Source of the DNA: JANYCG01 sp031386665
GTDB lineage: Bacteria > Pseudomonadota > Gammaproteobacteria > Burkholderiales > Burkholderiaceae_C
Reading direction: 5' to 3'
NCBI GenBank assembly: GCA_031386665.1
Contig: JANNCN010000070.1
Location: forward strand, 11,225 to 75,224
DNA length: 64,000 nt
The notes below the pieces were generated by a model, which was not told the origin of the DNA, searched no databases, and was given only the letters and a program-made list of their open reading frames with translations. Both the position numbers and the translations under genes were made by a program. Positions 33,139 to 42,532 of this stretch are shown one piece after another; position 1 is the first letter of the stretch, and every line of letters starts with the position of its first letter.

Positions 33139-34317
33139 ATGCTTTCAGCCAAACTGCCGCGCGTTGACCGCTTCAGCGGGCTCAACAACGTAACCGACCC
33201 CATGCGTTTGGGGCTGGAAGCCTTGGCCGTGGCCAATAACCTGAATGTGACAGACACCGGCGGGCTGGCAGTGCGCGAGGGCTACAGCCTGGCCCAAGCG
33301 GGTGCTTTCACCAGCGCGTACTCGACCCTTGATTTTGAGCGCATGTACGTGGTGGCTGGCGGCGCACTCAAGGCCATGGCGGGCAAAACCAACAGTTACG
33401 CCCTTCAATCTGGCTTGTTGATTGCGCCCATGTACTGGGCCGAGGTCAATCAACAGGTGTTTTACAACAACGGCACCGACAGTGGCATTGTGATGCCTGA
33501 CAACGCCGTTCAGCCCTGGGCCTGGCCACTGCCACCCGCGCCCACCCTGGCGGCGGTGACGGGCGAGCTGCCAGCGGGTTTGTACCGAGCCTGCATCACT
33601 TACTTGCTGCCAGATGGCCGAGAAACAGGGGCCAGCGCCCATGCCGAACTGACGCTGACCGAGGGCCAAGCGCTGCAAGTGAGCAATATTTCACAAGTGG
33701 CGGGCTACAAGACGCGGGTGTACATCACGCCAGCCAACAGCACGGTATTTCAGCATGCCGACACGCCGACGGGCACGGCCAGCGTCTGGAACTTCTCGCC
33801 AGATTCTCTGGGCACCGATTTGCTGACAGACCAGTTTTACCCATTGCCGCAAGGTGTGGACGTGATTCAGGCCTGGCGCGGGCGCATGTACGCCGCGCAG
33901 TACCTGCCTGCAACGGGTCAAACCGTGATCTGGTTCAGCCAGCCGCTGGGCTATCACCTGTTCAAGCTGGATTCGGACTACATCGTGGTCAGCGGCAAGG
34001 TGCGCATGCTGGCACCGCATACCAGCGGTCTGGTGATTGGCACCGACAAAAGTATTCATGCCTATGACGGCACCAACCTTGCCAATTTGGCGAGCTATGG
34101 GGTGGTGTCTGGCCAGCACTGGGCGGATGACGAAACTCGCATTCTTTTTTGGTCGTTGCGCGGGCTTTGCGCAGCGTTGCCATTCACCAACTTGGTCGAG
34201 AAATCGGTCAGTGTCGCACCCGGCATCCAAGCGGGCGGGGTCATCGTGAGGGACGGCGGGCAAAAGCGCTACGTTGTCGCTCTTCAGCAGGGCGGTCTCG
34301 CCTTCAATTCACGTTAA
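33139..34317 (+). CDS. tail nozzle-like protein
   Basis: 392 residues from ATG 33139. LPRVDRFSGLNNVTDPMRLG, LAVREGYSLAQAG, YVVAGGALKAMAG, LPAGLYRACITYLLPDGRET and WRGRMYAAQYLPATGQTVIW form a repeating beta-propeller pattern like that of podophage tail nozzle (tubular B) or stabilisation proteins. I cannot tell which. Confidence 0.6.
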   Translation: MLSAKLPRVDRFSGLNNVTDPMRLGLEALAVANNLNVTDTGGLAVREGYSLAQAGAFTSAYSTLDFERMYVVAGGALKAMAGKTNSYALQSGLLIAPMYWAEVNQQVFYNNGTDSGIVMPDNAVQPWAWPLPPAPTLAAVTGELPAGLYRACITYLLPDGRETGASAHAELTLTEGQALQVSNISQVAGYKTRVYITPANSTVFQHADTPTGTASVWNFSPDSLGTDLLTDQFYPLPQGVDVIQAWRGRMYAAQYLPATGQTVIWFSQPLGYHLFKLDSDYIVVSGKVRMLAPHTSGLVIGTDKSIHAYDGTNLANLASYGVVSGQHWADDETRILFWSLRGLCAALPFTNLVEKSVSVAPGIQAGGVIVRDGGQKRYVVALQQGGLAFNSR

Positions 34318-34329
34318 AAGGAAAATGAA

Positions 34330-34785
34330 ATGACACTTCGACTCAGCACGCAATTGCGTACCAACCTTGCAGGTAGCACTGGGTTTTCTGCTACTTTTGC
34401 CAATGGGGTTATTGAAATCCGCACAGGCTCTCAACCTGTTACGGCAGATGCGGCAGTTAGCGGAACACTGCTCGGAACCATAACCCTAAACTCTGGTGCG
34501 TTCACGCCGGGTGTTGCAACCAATGGATTGACCTTTGCCGCAGCGGTTGCAGGCGTTGTCAGCAAGTCTGGCATCTGGAGCATGAACGGGATTGATGTCG
34601 GCACTGCCGGTTGGTTTCGGCTGAAGGGAAATGCAGTCGATGCAGGGGCTTTATCGACTGTTCTGCCGCGCTTGGACGGGTCTATTGCCGTGACCGGCGC
34701 AGACCTGAATCTTTCCAATATTTCCATCGCAATTAGCCAGCCAACTACAATTGATTCGTTCTCCTGGACGCAGCCTGCGGCTTAA
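34330..34785 (+). CDS. hypothetical structural protein, 151 aa
   Basis: MTLRLSTQLRTNLAGSTGFS, then FANGVIEIRTGSQPVTADAA and GWFRLKGNAVDAGALSTVLP RLDGS. This unit is common in phage tail clusters beside LamG-containing proteins. No function known. Confidence 0.65.
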   Translation: MTLRLSTQLRTNLAGSTGFSATFANGVIEIRTGSQPVTADAAVSGTLLGTITLNSGAFTPGVATNGLTFAAAVAGVVSKSGIWSMNGIDVGTAGWFRLKGNAVDAGALSTVLPRLDGSIAVTGADLNLSNISIAISQPTTIDSFSWTQPAA

Positions 34786-34788
34786 GTT

Positions 34789-37011
34789 TTGGAACACCTC
34801 CTGATTCAAGGTGGTGAACATTTGCTGCCATTTGCTCGAAGTTGCATTGCCAAGCTAAAAGAGTTGGGACTGCCTTTTGCAAGTCAGTCGTTTGAAGCCG
34901 ATGGCGCGTTGATCCGTGTGAGTTTGACGCCAGGCCATGAGTACATCAGCATTGATGGCGTAGGAGGCATTGCCCTTGAAAGTGGCGTTGTTGACTTGGG
35001 CAGTATCAGCTTCCAGAATACTGATCCCGATTTAGGCTACGCAATTCCTGAAAACATTTACAACGCAGCAAGCCTTTACAGGTCAGGGCATGTGACAAGC
35101 TACGAAGCCGGATTTGTGCAGGGTGGCCCACCTACTGGTTACACCAAACCTTACTCAGAACAGGGGCAGTTTGCTGGAACCATTACAGGCATACCAAACA
35201 GCATCAGAGGGCGCACGCTTAAAACTGACGGGCCCTGTTTGGCGTTTTCACCAGGGCAAACCCCCAATGAAGCGACGGGCGCATTAGAGAGTAACAAAAA
35301 AGACGCAGACTTGGCCAGTAAAAAATGGGGTGCAAGATGGTGCCCACCTTCAATGTTCACTGGCAAGTGCAGGATGTACGTGCAAGCGCTGATGGGCTCG
35401 CCACTTTACAAAGCTGGCGTTGAAACCAAAGCAAGCCAGCACCCCTACATCAGCCCTGATCCCACCCAAATTCCGCCGCCTCAGCTTTACTTGCCCGGCA
35501 GTAGCGGCAAGGGCGTTGTGATCATTGACACCAGCACGGGCGTATTCCTTGATAAATCAGACTATTCTCATTGGCTGTTTGTCGTGCGCGCCGATCAAAT
35601 TCATGTGTACCCGCTAAAACCTTCAATAGCTGGGAAATTCGCTCGAAAAGCGCTGCGCAAGGTTGTTGTCCAAGATGATTTTGACCACCTAGAAACTTAC
35701 ATACTTTCCGAAAGCTACCCAGTGGTGGCCGCCGAGCAAATAATCCCAATAGATCCGCAAATCCCCATGTCTGGATGCGGCTATGGGTGGCATTGGGCGT
35801 GGGAGACGCCAGTTGCTGATTTAGTGCAAAACATTGTATTTGAGCAAGACGAATCGCATTCGGCTATGCGTTCTACCCATTTCAGAATCACGTTTACACC
35901 AAATTATTCCGAGATTGAAGGGAAAAAAACTACCACTTGGGATATGTTGCGGTCAACTATTTCTGGCCCAACTGAATGGGCGGCACACAGCCAATTATTC
36001 TGTATTGCTTCTCCGTTGTTTGGCTCTAATTTTTTGAGCAAGTTGTTGCCAAAATCAACCAATTTGTTTAACTCAGGCAGCACGTTTTATGTTTTTTACA
36101 AACGCGATGAGTTGGAGCTATGCACTTACGCTGGCGGGGTAAAAATTGCCGTTACAGATACTTGGGGGCCGACTTCGCAATGGAACGACGGTTGGCACCT
36201 AGGCATGAGAGACGCTGGGCGCTCAATTGATGTTCGAGGGTATGAAATATACGGAAAATTCTCTGACACGGCTTCAACTTTTCAACGCAGCGACAACTTT
36301 CAAAAAAGTGCCGTGTATGACAAACAAGAAGCAGGTGAAACAATTCCGGGGAACTATTCATTGCTTCGCGCTGTGTACCCTGATTATGGGTATCCCCTTG
36401 AAGGAGACGTACTAACCGGGCCTTCAACGTGGGCGTTTGAAACCATTCTGCGACCATCCCCGGAATTTCCGGTAGAGGTAGAGTCGGGTGGTGGGTATTA
36501 CCGCGCATTTAGATTTATCAACATCAATTACAGCGACACTTTTACCTGCCAAAACGTCGCAGCCATTCCTTTTTTTGACGCAGAAGCAATTTACTTTTAC
36601 AGCCATTCGCAGCAAGTTCACACGCTGGCCTACCAAAAAAATGAGACCTACCGCAATGGGGCGCTGTCAAAAACATTAATTGCGGACGGAGTTGTTTACG
36701 AGGCGTTCACTTGGTCGCAGTACCACGCCTTCACCCCGACCAGCACTGAAGTCGTCCCCCCAAAAACGACCACAACCGACTTTACTGAATGCCAGTTGGT
36801 GTGTTCTTCCGGGACATTTCCAGCAACTTTCAGTGACGGGCTGTTGGCCATGTTTTGGAACCCTTTGGAAGGTGCCGTAAGCGCCACTATCGCCACAACT
36901 TCAGGAATAAATCGTGGGGCTCCCGCTGTCATTGCTGAAGGCTACATTGATGCTGTGGGTGCTGGGCTTGGCGCAACTGCCACGTTGCCGATTGTCATTG
37001 GGTGGGCATAA
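34789..37011 (+). CDS. large hypothetical tail protein, 740 aa, TTG start
   Basis: The frame has no ATG near its beginning; TTG at 34789, 4 bases after the previous stop, is the likely start. The first 60 residues (EHLLIQGGEHLLPFARSCIA, FASQSFEADGALIRVSLTPG) and the middle (KSDYSHWLFVVRADQIHVYP) are beta-rich. No domain recognised. AT content is higher than in neighbours, hinting at separate ancestry. Neighbours are structural, so it probably is part of the tail. Confidence 0.65.
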   Translation: MEHLLIQGGEHLLPFARSCIAKLKELGLPFASQSFEADGALIRVSLTPGHEYISIDGVGGIALESGVVDLGSISFQNTDPDLGYAIPENIYNAASLYRSGHVTSYEAGFVQGGPPTGYTKPYSEQGQFAGTITGIPNSIRGRTLKTDGPCLAFSPGQTPNEATGALESNKKDADLASKKWGARWCPPSMFTGKCRMYVQALMGSPLYKAGVETKASQHPYISPDPTQIPPPQLYLPGSSGKGVVIIDTSTGVFLDKSDYSHWLFVVRADQIHVYPLKPSIAGKFARKALRKVVVQDDFDHLETYILSESYPVVAAEQIIPIDPQIPMSGCGYGWHWAWETPVADLVQNIVFEQDESHSAMRSTHFRITFTPNYSEIEGKKTTTWDMLRSTISGPTEWAAHSQLFCIASPLFGSNFLSKLLPKSTNLFNSGSTFYVFYKRDELELCTYAGGVKIAVTDTWGPTSQWNDGWHLGMRDAGRSIDVRGYEIYGKFSDTASTFQRSDNFQKSAVYDKQEAGETIPGNYSLLRAVYPDYGYPLEGDVLTGPSTWAFETILRPSPEFPVEVESGGGYYRAFRFININYSDTFTCQNVAAIPFFDAEAIYFYSHSQQVHTLAYQKNETYRNGALSKTLIADGVVYEAFTWSQYHAFTPTSTEVVPPKTTTTDFTECQLVCSSGTFPATFSDGLLAMFWNPLEGAVSATIATTSGINRGAPAVIAEGYIDAVGAGLGATATLPIVIGWA

Positions 37012-37023
37012 AAGAGGTTCAGA

Positions 37024-38856
37024 ATGATTGACATTTATTCGTCGTCTGTTGTTGACTTGCTTAATCTGGATGGGGTTGCCTCATCTACAGTTATCACAGA
37101 TTCAAGCTATTCTGTTCGCAGCCACTCCGTTGTGGGGGCTGCGGCACTAAGCACATCCCTGCCAAAATTTGGCACGGCTTCGCTTTACTTGCCCAGTGTT
37201 GGCAGCTATGTCACGACCCCTGGCACCGCGAGTTTCGTTTTTGGAACTGGAGACTTTACCCTTGAAGGGTGGGTAAAATCATCTACCCCAGGAAAATGTA
37301 TATTTGACTTTTTCGGGGGGACTGGGTGGCAATTAATAACGACAGCAAGCGGATTCCTCCAGTGGTATACGACAGCCGTTGTTAAGACTGGCGCTATTTC
37401 AGTAACTGATGGTGCATGGCACCATGTGGCTGTAACCCGTGTGGCCGGGATGATTTATTTGTTTGTTGATGGTGTGGCCGATGGCGCAGGCGTAGCCAAC
37501 ACAACCAACCACGCATCGACGCAAACCTTTTTTGCTGTTGGCGCTCAAGCATCCGCCAGAAATTCGGCATACGACTGGATTGGTTATATAGATGACGTGC
37601 GCATTACAAAGGGCATTGGCCGTTATTCAGCAAGTTTTACAGCGCCTACTACGGCATATGCAGTTGATCCGCCAAACTCAGCAAGTTTAGTCGCCCCTAG
37701 TGCTGGGGTGGTTTCTTGGGGTGGGGGAGTTGCTGCGCTGAAAGCGCCATCACCAAGGGGATATTCTGGGCTTGTTGTTTCCGGCAATATTGCATTGTTG
37801 GCCCCAGCCGCCACGCTTCGTGTTGACGCTGGATTAATTGTTTCTCTTATTGCCCCGAGCGCAGTAATTGGCGCGGCAGGACACAACAGCGCGAACGAAC
37901 AAGCCGCAAATTTAACCGCGCCAAAAGCGGGCTTGGTCGCCTACTCAGGAGCCAGCAGCAGCCTTGTCATTCAAAGACAAACCCTTGTCGCAGCGGGTAC
38001 AGTTACGAACAGGGCGGCGGCAACACTCACAGCCCCAAAGCCAGAGTTGGCCGCAATTGGCACTGTATCGGCCATGGCAAGTGCCAACCTTGCTATCACT
38101 ACTGCTTACCGCCTTGTCGGATACGGCGGTGCGGTGTGCCGTGTGAACGTCATTGGCAAATCGTCTCTGCTGGCAACTGGTAGCACGGGTAGCGTTGGGG
38201 TCGCAACGTTGACTTGTCCACTGTTTGAGTTGGTGGCTACGGCGACAGCTCAAAACAGAGGCGCCGCTAATTTGGTGGCCCCAAGCCCAAGAATGGGACA
38301 GGCGGCGCAAGCGTGGCTTATGGCTCCTGGAAGCATCTTGGTGGCGATTGGAACCGCCACGGTCACAGCCAGCTATGAGGCCTACGCCGTCAACCTGAAC
38401 CACAGCGGCGACAACCCGATTGACGAGATGACGCGCTACACCAATTTCCCGTTCACCCACATCGTGCGCTACCAAGGCAGTTATTTTGGCGTGGCGGCAG
38501 ATGGCCTGTATTTGCTCGAAGGCACCACCGACCATGCCGTGCCGACGGCCAAGGCGATTCCCTGGAAGCTTGAAACGCATCTGACCGACTTCGGCAGCCC
38601 GCTGCAAAAAACCCCGGTATCAGCCTACGTGGGCGGACGGCTGGGCCGTGCCGAAACCTTCACACTGCTGGCGGGCGAGAAGAAAGAGCAGGCTTACCGC
38701 TACACCAACCCACGCGGGGAAACCGCACAGAACTACCGCCAGAAGATGGGCCGGGGCATCAAAGCCAGGTACTTTGCCGTGAGCCTGGAAGGCGACGGTG
38801 CCGCCGAGATTGACAACCTTGAATTTGAAGTTAACACGATGACGCGAAGGATTTGA
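37024..38856 (+). CDS. LamG-domain tail protein
   Basis: 610 residues. About residues 35-215 form a LamG/concanavalin domain: FGTGDFTLEGWVKSSTPGKC, AWHHVAVTRVAGMIYLFVDG, DWIGYIDDVRITKGIGRYSA. The centre has loose repeats of LxAPxxxLVAxG. The last 200 residues (MTRYTNFPFTHIVRYQGSYF, ADGLYLLEGTTDHAVPTAKA, ARYFAVSLEGDGAAEIDNLE) look like a tail-ring segment. May bind surface sugars. Confidence 0.7.
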   Translation: MIDIYSSSVVDLLNLDGVASSTVITDSSYSVRSHSVVGAAALSTSLPKFGTASLYLPSVGSYVTTPGTASFVFGTGDFTLEGWVKSSTPGKCIFDFFGGTGWQLITTASGFLQWYTTAVVKTGAISVTDGAWHHVAVTRVAGMIYLFVDGVADGAGVANTTNHASTQTFFAVGAQASARNSAYDWIGYIDDVRITKGIGRYSASFTAPTTAYAVDPPNSASLVAPSAGVVSWGGGVAALKAPSPRGYSGLVVSGNIALLAPAATLRVDAGLIVSLIAPSAVIGAAGHNSANEQAANLTAPKAGLVAYSGASSSLVIQRQTLVAAGTVTNRAAATLTAPKPELAAIGTVSAMASANLAITTAYRLVGYGGAVCRVNVIGKSSLLATGSTGSVGVATLTCPLFELVATATAQNRGAANLVAPSPRMGQAAQAWLMAPGSILVAIGTATVTASYEAYAVNLNHSGDNPIDEMTRYTNFPFTHIVRYQGSYFGVAADGLYLLEGTTDHAVPTAKAIPWKLETHLTDFGSPLQKTPVSAYVGGRLGRAETFTLLAGEKKEQAYRYTNPRGETAQNYRQKMGRGIKARYFAVSLEGDGAAEIDNLEFEVNTMTRRI

Positions 38857-38857
38857 A

Positions 38858-40753
38858 ATGGCTGTATCTGATTTAATCAATTCGGCGCAGGGGTACGCCT
38901 CTGACGTTCTGGGACAAGCAACAAACGCCTTGTTGTCAGCGCAAACTAGCGTGTCTGCCTTGGGGTTCATCATCCCGAATTTCAGGCCGGTTGACTTGCC
39001 AGAAGCGCCTCCCACCAGCCTCAACACAACGCTGCCTGTGCTGGACACGGTAACCCTTGACCTGCCGGATGAGCCTGTTGATGATCTGGTGTTTCAAGAC
39101 ATTCCCGCACTGGAAGCGGGCATTGCGCCCGCCTTCAGCGTTGTGGCACCGACGCTGAACTTTCCGACGGCACCGTCGCAACTGGCTGATTTCAACGACT
39201 CAGCTCCAAATCTTAACACCAGCTTGGCTTTCCCGGAGCCACCCAGCGAACTGTTGAACCCGGTTATACAGCCGCCCGCCTTGGTGGATCGACTGGAGCC
39301 CGTGAAGCCCGAGGTGTTGCTGCCCAGCTTCACCGCCCAAGCGCCAACCGACATGCCGAAAGCGCCGACCGACTACGAAGACAAGTTTGTAGCGGCGTAT
39401 CAAGATGCCACGCCAACCACCATTTCCATGGTGAACGGCTATGTGGATGCCCAACTGACAAAGCTGAACCCGCGATTTCATGAGCAGATGGCCAGAATCG
39501 AAACCCAGCTTTCTACCTATTTGGATGGCGGCACCGGGTTGGCCCCGGCGGTGGAGAACGCCATTTATGAGCGCCAGCGCAGCAAGAACAACGCCGAAGC
39601 GCGCCGCGTGCATGACGCCGCCTACCAAGAGGCGGCAAGCCGAGGGTTTACGCTGCCCACGGGTGCCCTGATGGCGGCAACGCAGGCCGCACGCCAAGCG
39701 GGAGCCGACAACAACGCCCGAGCGGCAACCGAAATCACGGTGTTGCAGGCCGAAATGGAGCAACGCAACTTGCAGTTTGCCGTGTCCACGTCGCTGAATT
39801 TGCGGCAATCCATGGTGAGTGCCACGTTGTCTTACATGGGAAACCTGACTTCGATCAATGGGCAAGCGCTGGACTACGCGAAAACCGTGCTGTCGGCCAT
39901 GATCGAGGTGTACAACACCGCCGCCCGTGCTTTTGGCCTGAAGCTGGACGCCTACCGCGCCGAAGCTGCGGTGTACGACACCCGGCTGAAAGCCGCGCTG
40001 GCCAGCCTGGACGTGTACCGTGAAGAAATTCGGGCGCTGGAAGCCCTGACCAACGTAGACCGCGCCAAAGTAGAGGTTTACAAGGCCCGTGTCGATGTTT
40101 TGAGGGTGTTTGCTGACGTGTACCGCGCCCAAGTTGAGGCGGTGCAGGGCCGCGCCAATCTGGAAAAGCTGAAGATGGAGCTGTTCCAGATCAAAGTGCA
40201 AGCCCACACGGCGCAAGTGCAGGCCAAAAATGCAGAATGGCAGGGCTACACGGCTGCCATCAATGGCGAAGAAGCTAAAACCAAGATTTTTACATCACAG
40301 GTGAATGCGTTTGAAGCCCAGCTTGGCGGCTACAACGCGGGTATCAATGCCAAGGTCAAAGTGATTGAGGCGGCGGCGACCACCAACAAGGCACGGGCCG
40401 ACCAGCGCAACAGCACGGTTAGCGCTTTTCAGGCGGTTGTGCAGGCGCGCGGCGAAAAGGCAAAAGTGAGCCTGGAAAACCAAAGACAAGTGGTGATTGC
40501 GTTTCAGGCGCAACTTCAGGCTTCTGTGGCGCAGGCACAGGTACTGAACGAATACTACAAATCCACGGCCTCAGTGGGCGTGTCAAATGCTGAATTGCAG
40601 ATGCGAGCCATGCTTGCGGAAGCCAGCAGCCGACGCGAGTTTGCCAATTCGATTGCCCAGCTTGGCACAGCCAACGCGCAGGTTTACGGAAATCTGGCCA
40701 GCGCGGCCATGAGCGGCATGAACTCACTGGCAGTCGAGAACAAGTCCGAGTAA
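38858..40753 (+). CDS. alpha-helical virion protein, 631 aa
   Basis: Pro-rich N-terminal 170 residues with PxxPxx spacing, then a very long helical region (about 200-620: RFHEQMARIETQLSTYLDGG, YNTAARAFGLKLDAYRAEAA, AKVEVYKARVDVLRVFADVY). This kind of protein sits just before the ejection proteins in podophages and may be a tail needle or core protein. No firm family. Confidence 0.6.
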   Translation: MAVSDLINSAQGYASDVLGQATNALLSAQTSVSALGFIIPNFRPVDLPEAPPTSLNTTLPVLDTVTLDLPDEPVDDLVFQDIPALEAGIAPAFSVVAPTLNFPTAPSQLADFNDSAPNLNTSLAFPEPPSELLNPVIQPPALVDRLEPVKPEVLLPSFTAQAPTDMPKAPTDYEDKFVAAYQDATPTTISMVNGYVDAQLTKLNPRFHEQMARIETQLSTYLDGGTGLAPAVENAIYERQRSKNNAEARRVHDAAYQEAASRGFTLPTGALMAATQAARQAGADNNARAATEITVLQAEMEQRNLQFAVSTSLNLRQSMVSATLSYMGNLTSINGQALDYAKTVLSAMIEVYNTAARAFGLKLDAYRAEAAVYDTRLKAALASLDVYREEIRALEALTNVDRAKVEVYKARVDVLRVFADVYRAQVEAVQGRANLEKLKMELFQIKVQAHTAQVQAKNAEWQGYTAAINGEEAKTKIFTSQVNAFEAQLGGYNAGINAKVKVIEAAATTNKARADQRNSTVSAFQAVVQARGEKAKVSLENQRQVVIAFQAQLQASVAQAQVLNEYYKSTASVGVSNAELQMRAMLAEASSRREFANSIAQLGTANAQVYGNLASAAMSGMNSLAVENKSE

Positions 40754-40755
40754 CA

Positions 40756-40770
40756 CCCCCTAGGGTTTGC
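40756..40770 (+). promoter_or_regulatory. C-tract TAGGG motif, copy 4 (C5)
   Basis: C5-TAGGGTTTGC two bases after the TAA of the helical protein. CTAGGG and a later CCCTAG could pair as a 6-base hairpin around the following 17 bases. Confidence 0.6.
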
Positions 40771-40817
40771 GCCCCTACCGCGCCCTAGCCAAAATCAAGC
40801 CACTTCAAGAGGTATTC

Positions 40818-42530
40818 ATGGAAACAGCACATCAAGGGTACGGCGCAGTCCGTCGAATGGCCGATGGCGGGCTGGTCAGCACGCTGAAAAACAAGCTGTT
40901 CGGCCCGCCCGAGACGATGACGCAAAAGTTTGCGCGACAAGACGCTGAACGTGCTGCAAAAGCACCGCCGCCCCCTGTGGTAAAGCCAGCACCAGCACCG
41001 CCCCCGGCCGCCAACACGATTTCAGGCTACGCCGCTGGTACCGCAATGAAAGAGCGGGAGAAGGCCGCTGGCTTGGCAAAAGGTGGGGCCATCAAGGGGA
41101 AAGGCACGGGAACCTCAGACGAGGTGCCCATCATGGCCAGCAATGGCGAGTTCATGATCAAAGCCAAGGCGGTGCAGAAAATTGGCATTCCAGCCTTGGA
41201 AGCCCTGAACGCCATTGCCGACGGCAAGAGCGCCAAGCCTGCCATGCAAAAAGGCAAGTACATGCACGGCGGCGCAATCCTCAAGATGGCCACCGGCGGC
41301 CTGGTGGAAGATGAGCGCAGGCGCGCGCTGGTTGCCCAAATCCCCACGGATGGCAGTGCGGCACCAGTTGGCGGCGAGCGAGTGGAAGGTTCGGAGTTGA
41401 GCCGCAACGTGGGCAACACGCTGAATGCAGTTGGCGGGGCAACTGGTGTGGGCGTATTGCCACGCGCGGCAGGCGCAATTTCAACGCTGGCCACCCGCGC
41501 GGCAAATGCCGTGGGAACAACGACTGGCGCAGCAGCGGTTGGGCGATCTGGTGCGGCACTAGGCCCAATTGCCATAGCGCCCGCAACAGCCAGCCCAGCA
41601 CCTTTGCCGGCCACTGCCACGGTGAGTGCTGGCGTGGCACCAACGGCACCAGCTTCTTCAGCGACAGAAATTCTGAGCGCTGCCCCCAATGCGATCACCC
41701 GCACGGGCAACAGCTACACCGGTGCGCCCAATATTGCCGGAAATGTCAGTGTTCAAAACCCGGACGGCACCGCACGCCAACCAAGCGGCGTGATTACAGC
41801 GCAAAACAACCAGGCGGCAGCGGGTTTGTCTGCCCGGTACACCGGTTCGCCAGCACAGCAAGGCTTGGGCGCAATTCGCGGCGGCGGACAAGTCAGTTCC
41901 ATCGACACCAGCGCGGGCTATGCGCAGGACTTGAAAGACTTGGCCAGAATTGATGTCGCCAAGGCAACGCAAAATGCCGGACTCAAAGACCAGGCGACGT
42001 TTGCCCAGAATCAGGCGCTGACAGAACGCTATTTGCGTGGCAACCGCGCCGCTGGGGCCATTCTGAGAAACAACGCGCAAGCCGACCTGGCCACACGCGG
42101 GCAAGACTTGCAGGCCGGACAGCAAGGCGCAATTCAACGGCTGGCGCAACAGAAGTTTGGCGTTGACGCGGCGGGCGCGGCGCTTGACCAGCAAGAAAAA
42201 TCCGCATTGGTCAAAGCCCAAGCCGCATTCATCAATGCGAAAACGCCCGCTGAACAGTCGGCGGCAGAAACGACGCTGCGCACGCTGCAAGGCAAGTATG
42301 AGAAGGCGGCACCGCCTGAGCAGTATGCTTTTGCACCCGGCGGACAGACGGTTGACCCCGCCACGGGCTTGGCTGTCACTCAGCCCGGCGTGATTTTCAA
42401 CAAGCAGACGGGCGAGGTAAAGCAGCAAGGCGCAGCCAAGCCTGGAGCCATCACCAAACAACAATATGACGCTCTGCCCAAAGGAGCGAAATACACGCAT
42501 CCCGACGGAACGACACGAACCAAAGGTTAA
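40818..42530 (+). CDS. virion protein with GTSDE-motif, possible ejection protein
   Basis: 570 residues from ATG 40818 (AGAGGT ahead). Residues about 85-125 contain GGAIKGKGTGTSDEVPIMAS then NGEFMIKAKAVQKIG, a motif of many phage internal/tape-type proteins. The rest is Ala/Gly-rich with hydrophobic stretches (VGVLPRAAGAISTLATRAAN) and a Gln/Ala coiled coil. It lies 2 bases before the giant polyvalent gene, so both probably enter the cell with the DNA. Role inferred. Confidence 0.6.
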   Translation: METAHQGYGAVRRMADGGLVSTLKNKLFGPPETMTQKFARQDAERAAKAPPPPVVKPAPAPPPAANTISGYAAGTAMKEREKAAGLAKGGAIKGKGTGTSDEVPIMASNGEFMIKAKAVQKIGIPALEALNAIADGKSAKPAMQKGKYMHGGAILKMATGGLVEDERRRALVAQIPTDGSAAPVGGERVEGSELSRNVGNTLNAVGGATGVGVLPRAAGAISTLATRAANAVGTTTGAAAVGRSGAALGPIAIAPATASPAPLPATATVSAGVAPTAPASSATEILSAAPNAITRTGNSYTGAPNIAGNVSVQNPDGTARQPSGVITAQNNQAAAGLSARYTGSPAQQGLGAIRGGGQVSSIDTSAGYAQDLKDLARIDVAKATQNAGLKDQATFAQNQALTERYLRGNRAAGAILRNNAQADLATRGQDLQAGQQGAIQRLAQQKFGVDAAGAALDQQEKSALVKAQAAFINAKTPAEQSAAETTLRTLQGKYEKAAPPEQYAFAPGGQTVDPATGLAVTQPGVIFNKQTGEVKQQGAAKPGAITKQQYDALPKGAKYTHPDGTTRTKG

Positions 42531-42532
42531 AC

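Noticed and set aside
39200..40216. 338-aa minus-strand frame opposite the helical virion gene
   Set aside because: His/Gln/Arg-rich antisense product, no ribosome site, all neighbours on the plus strand.
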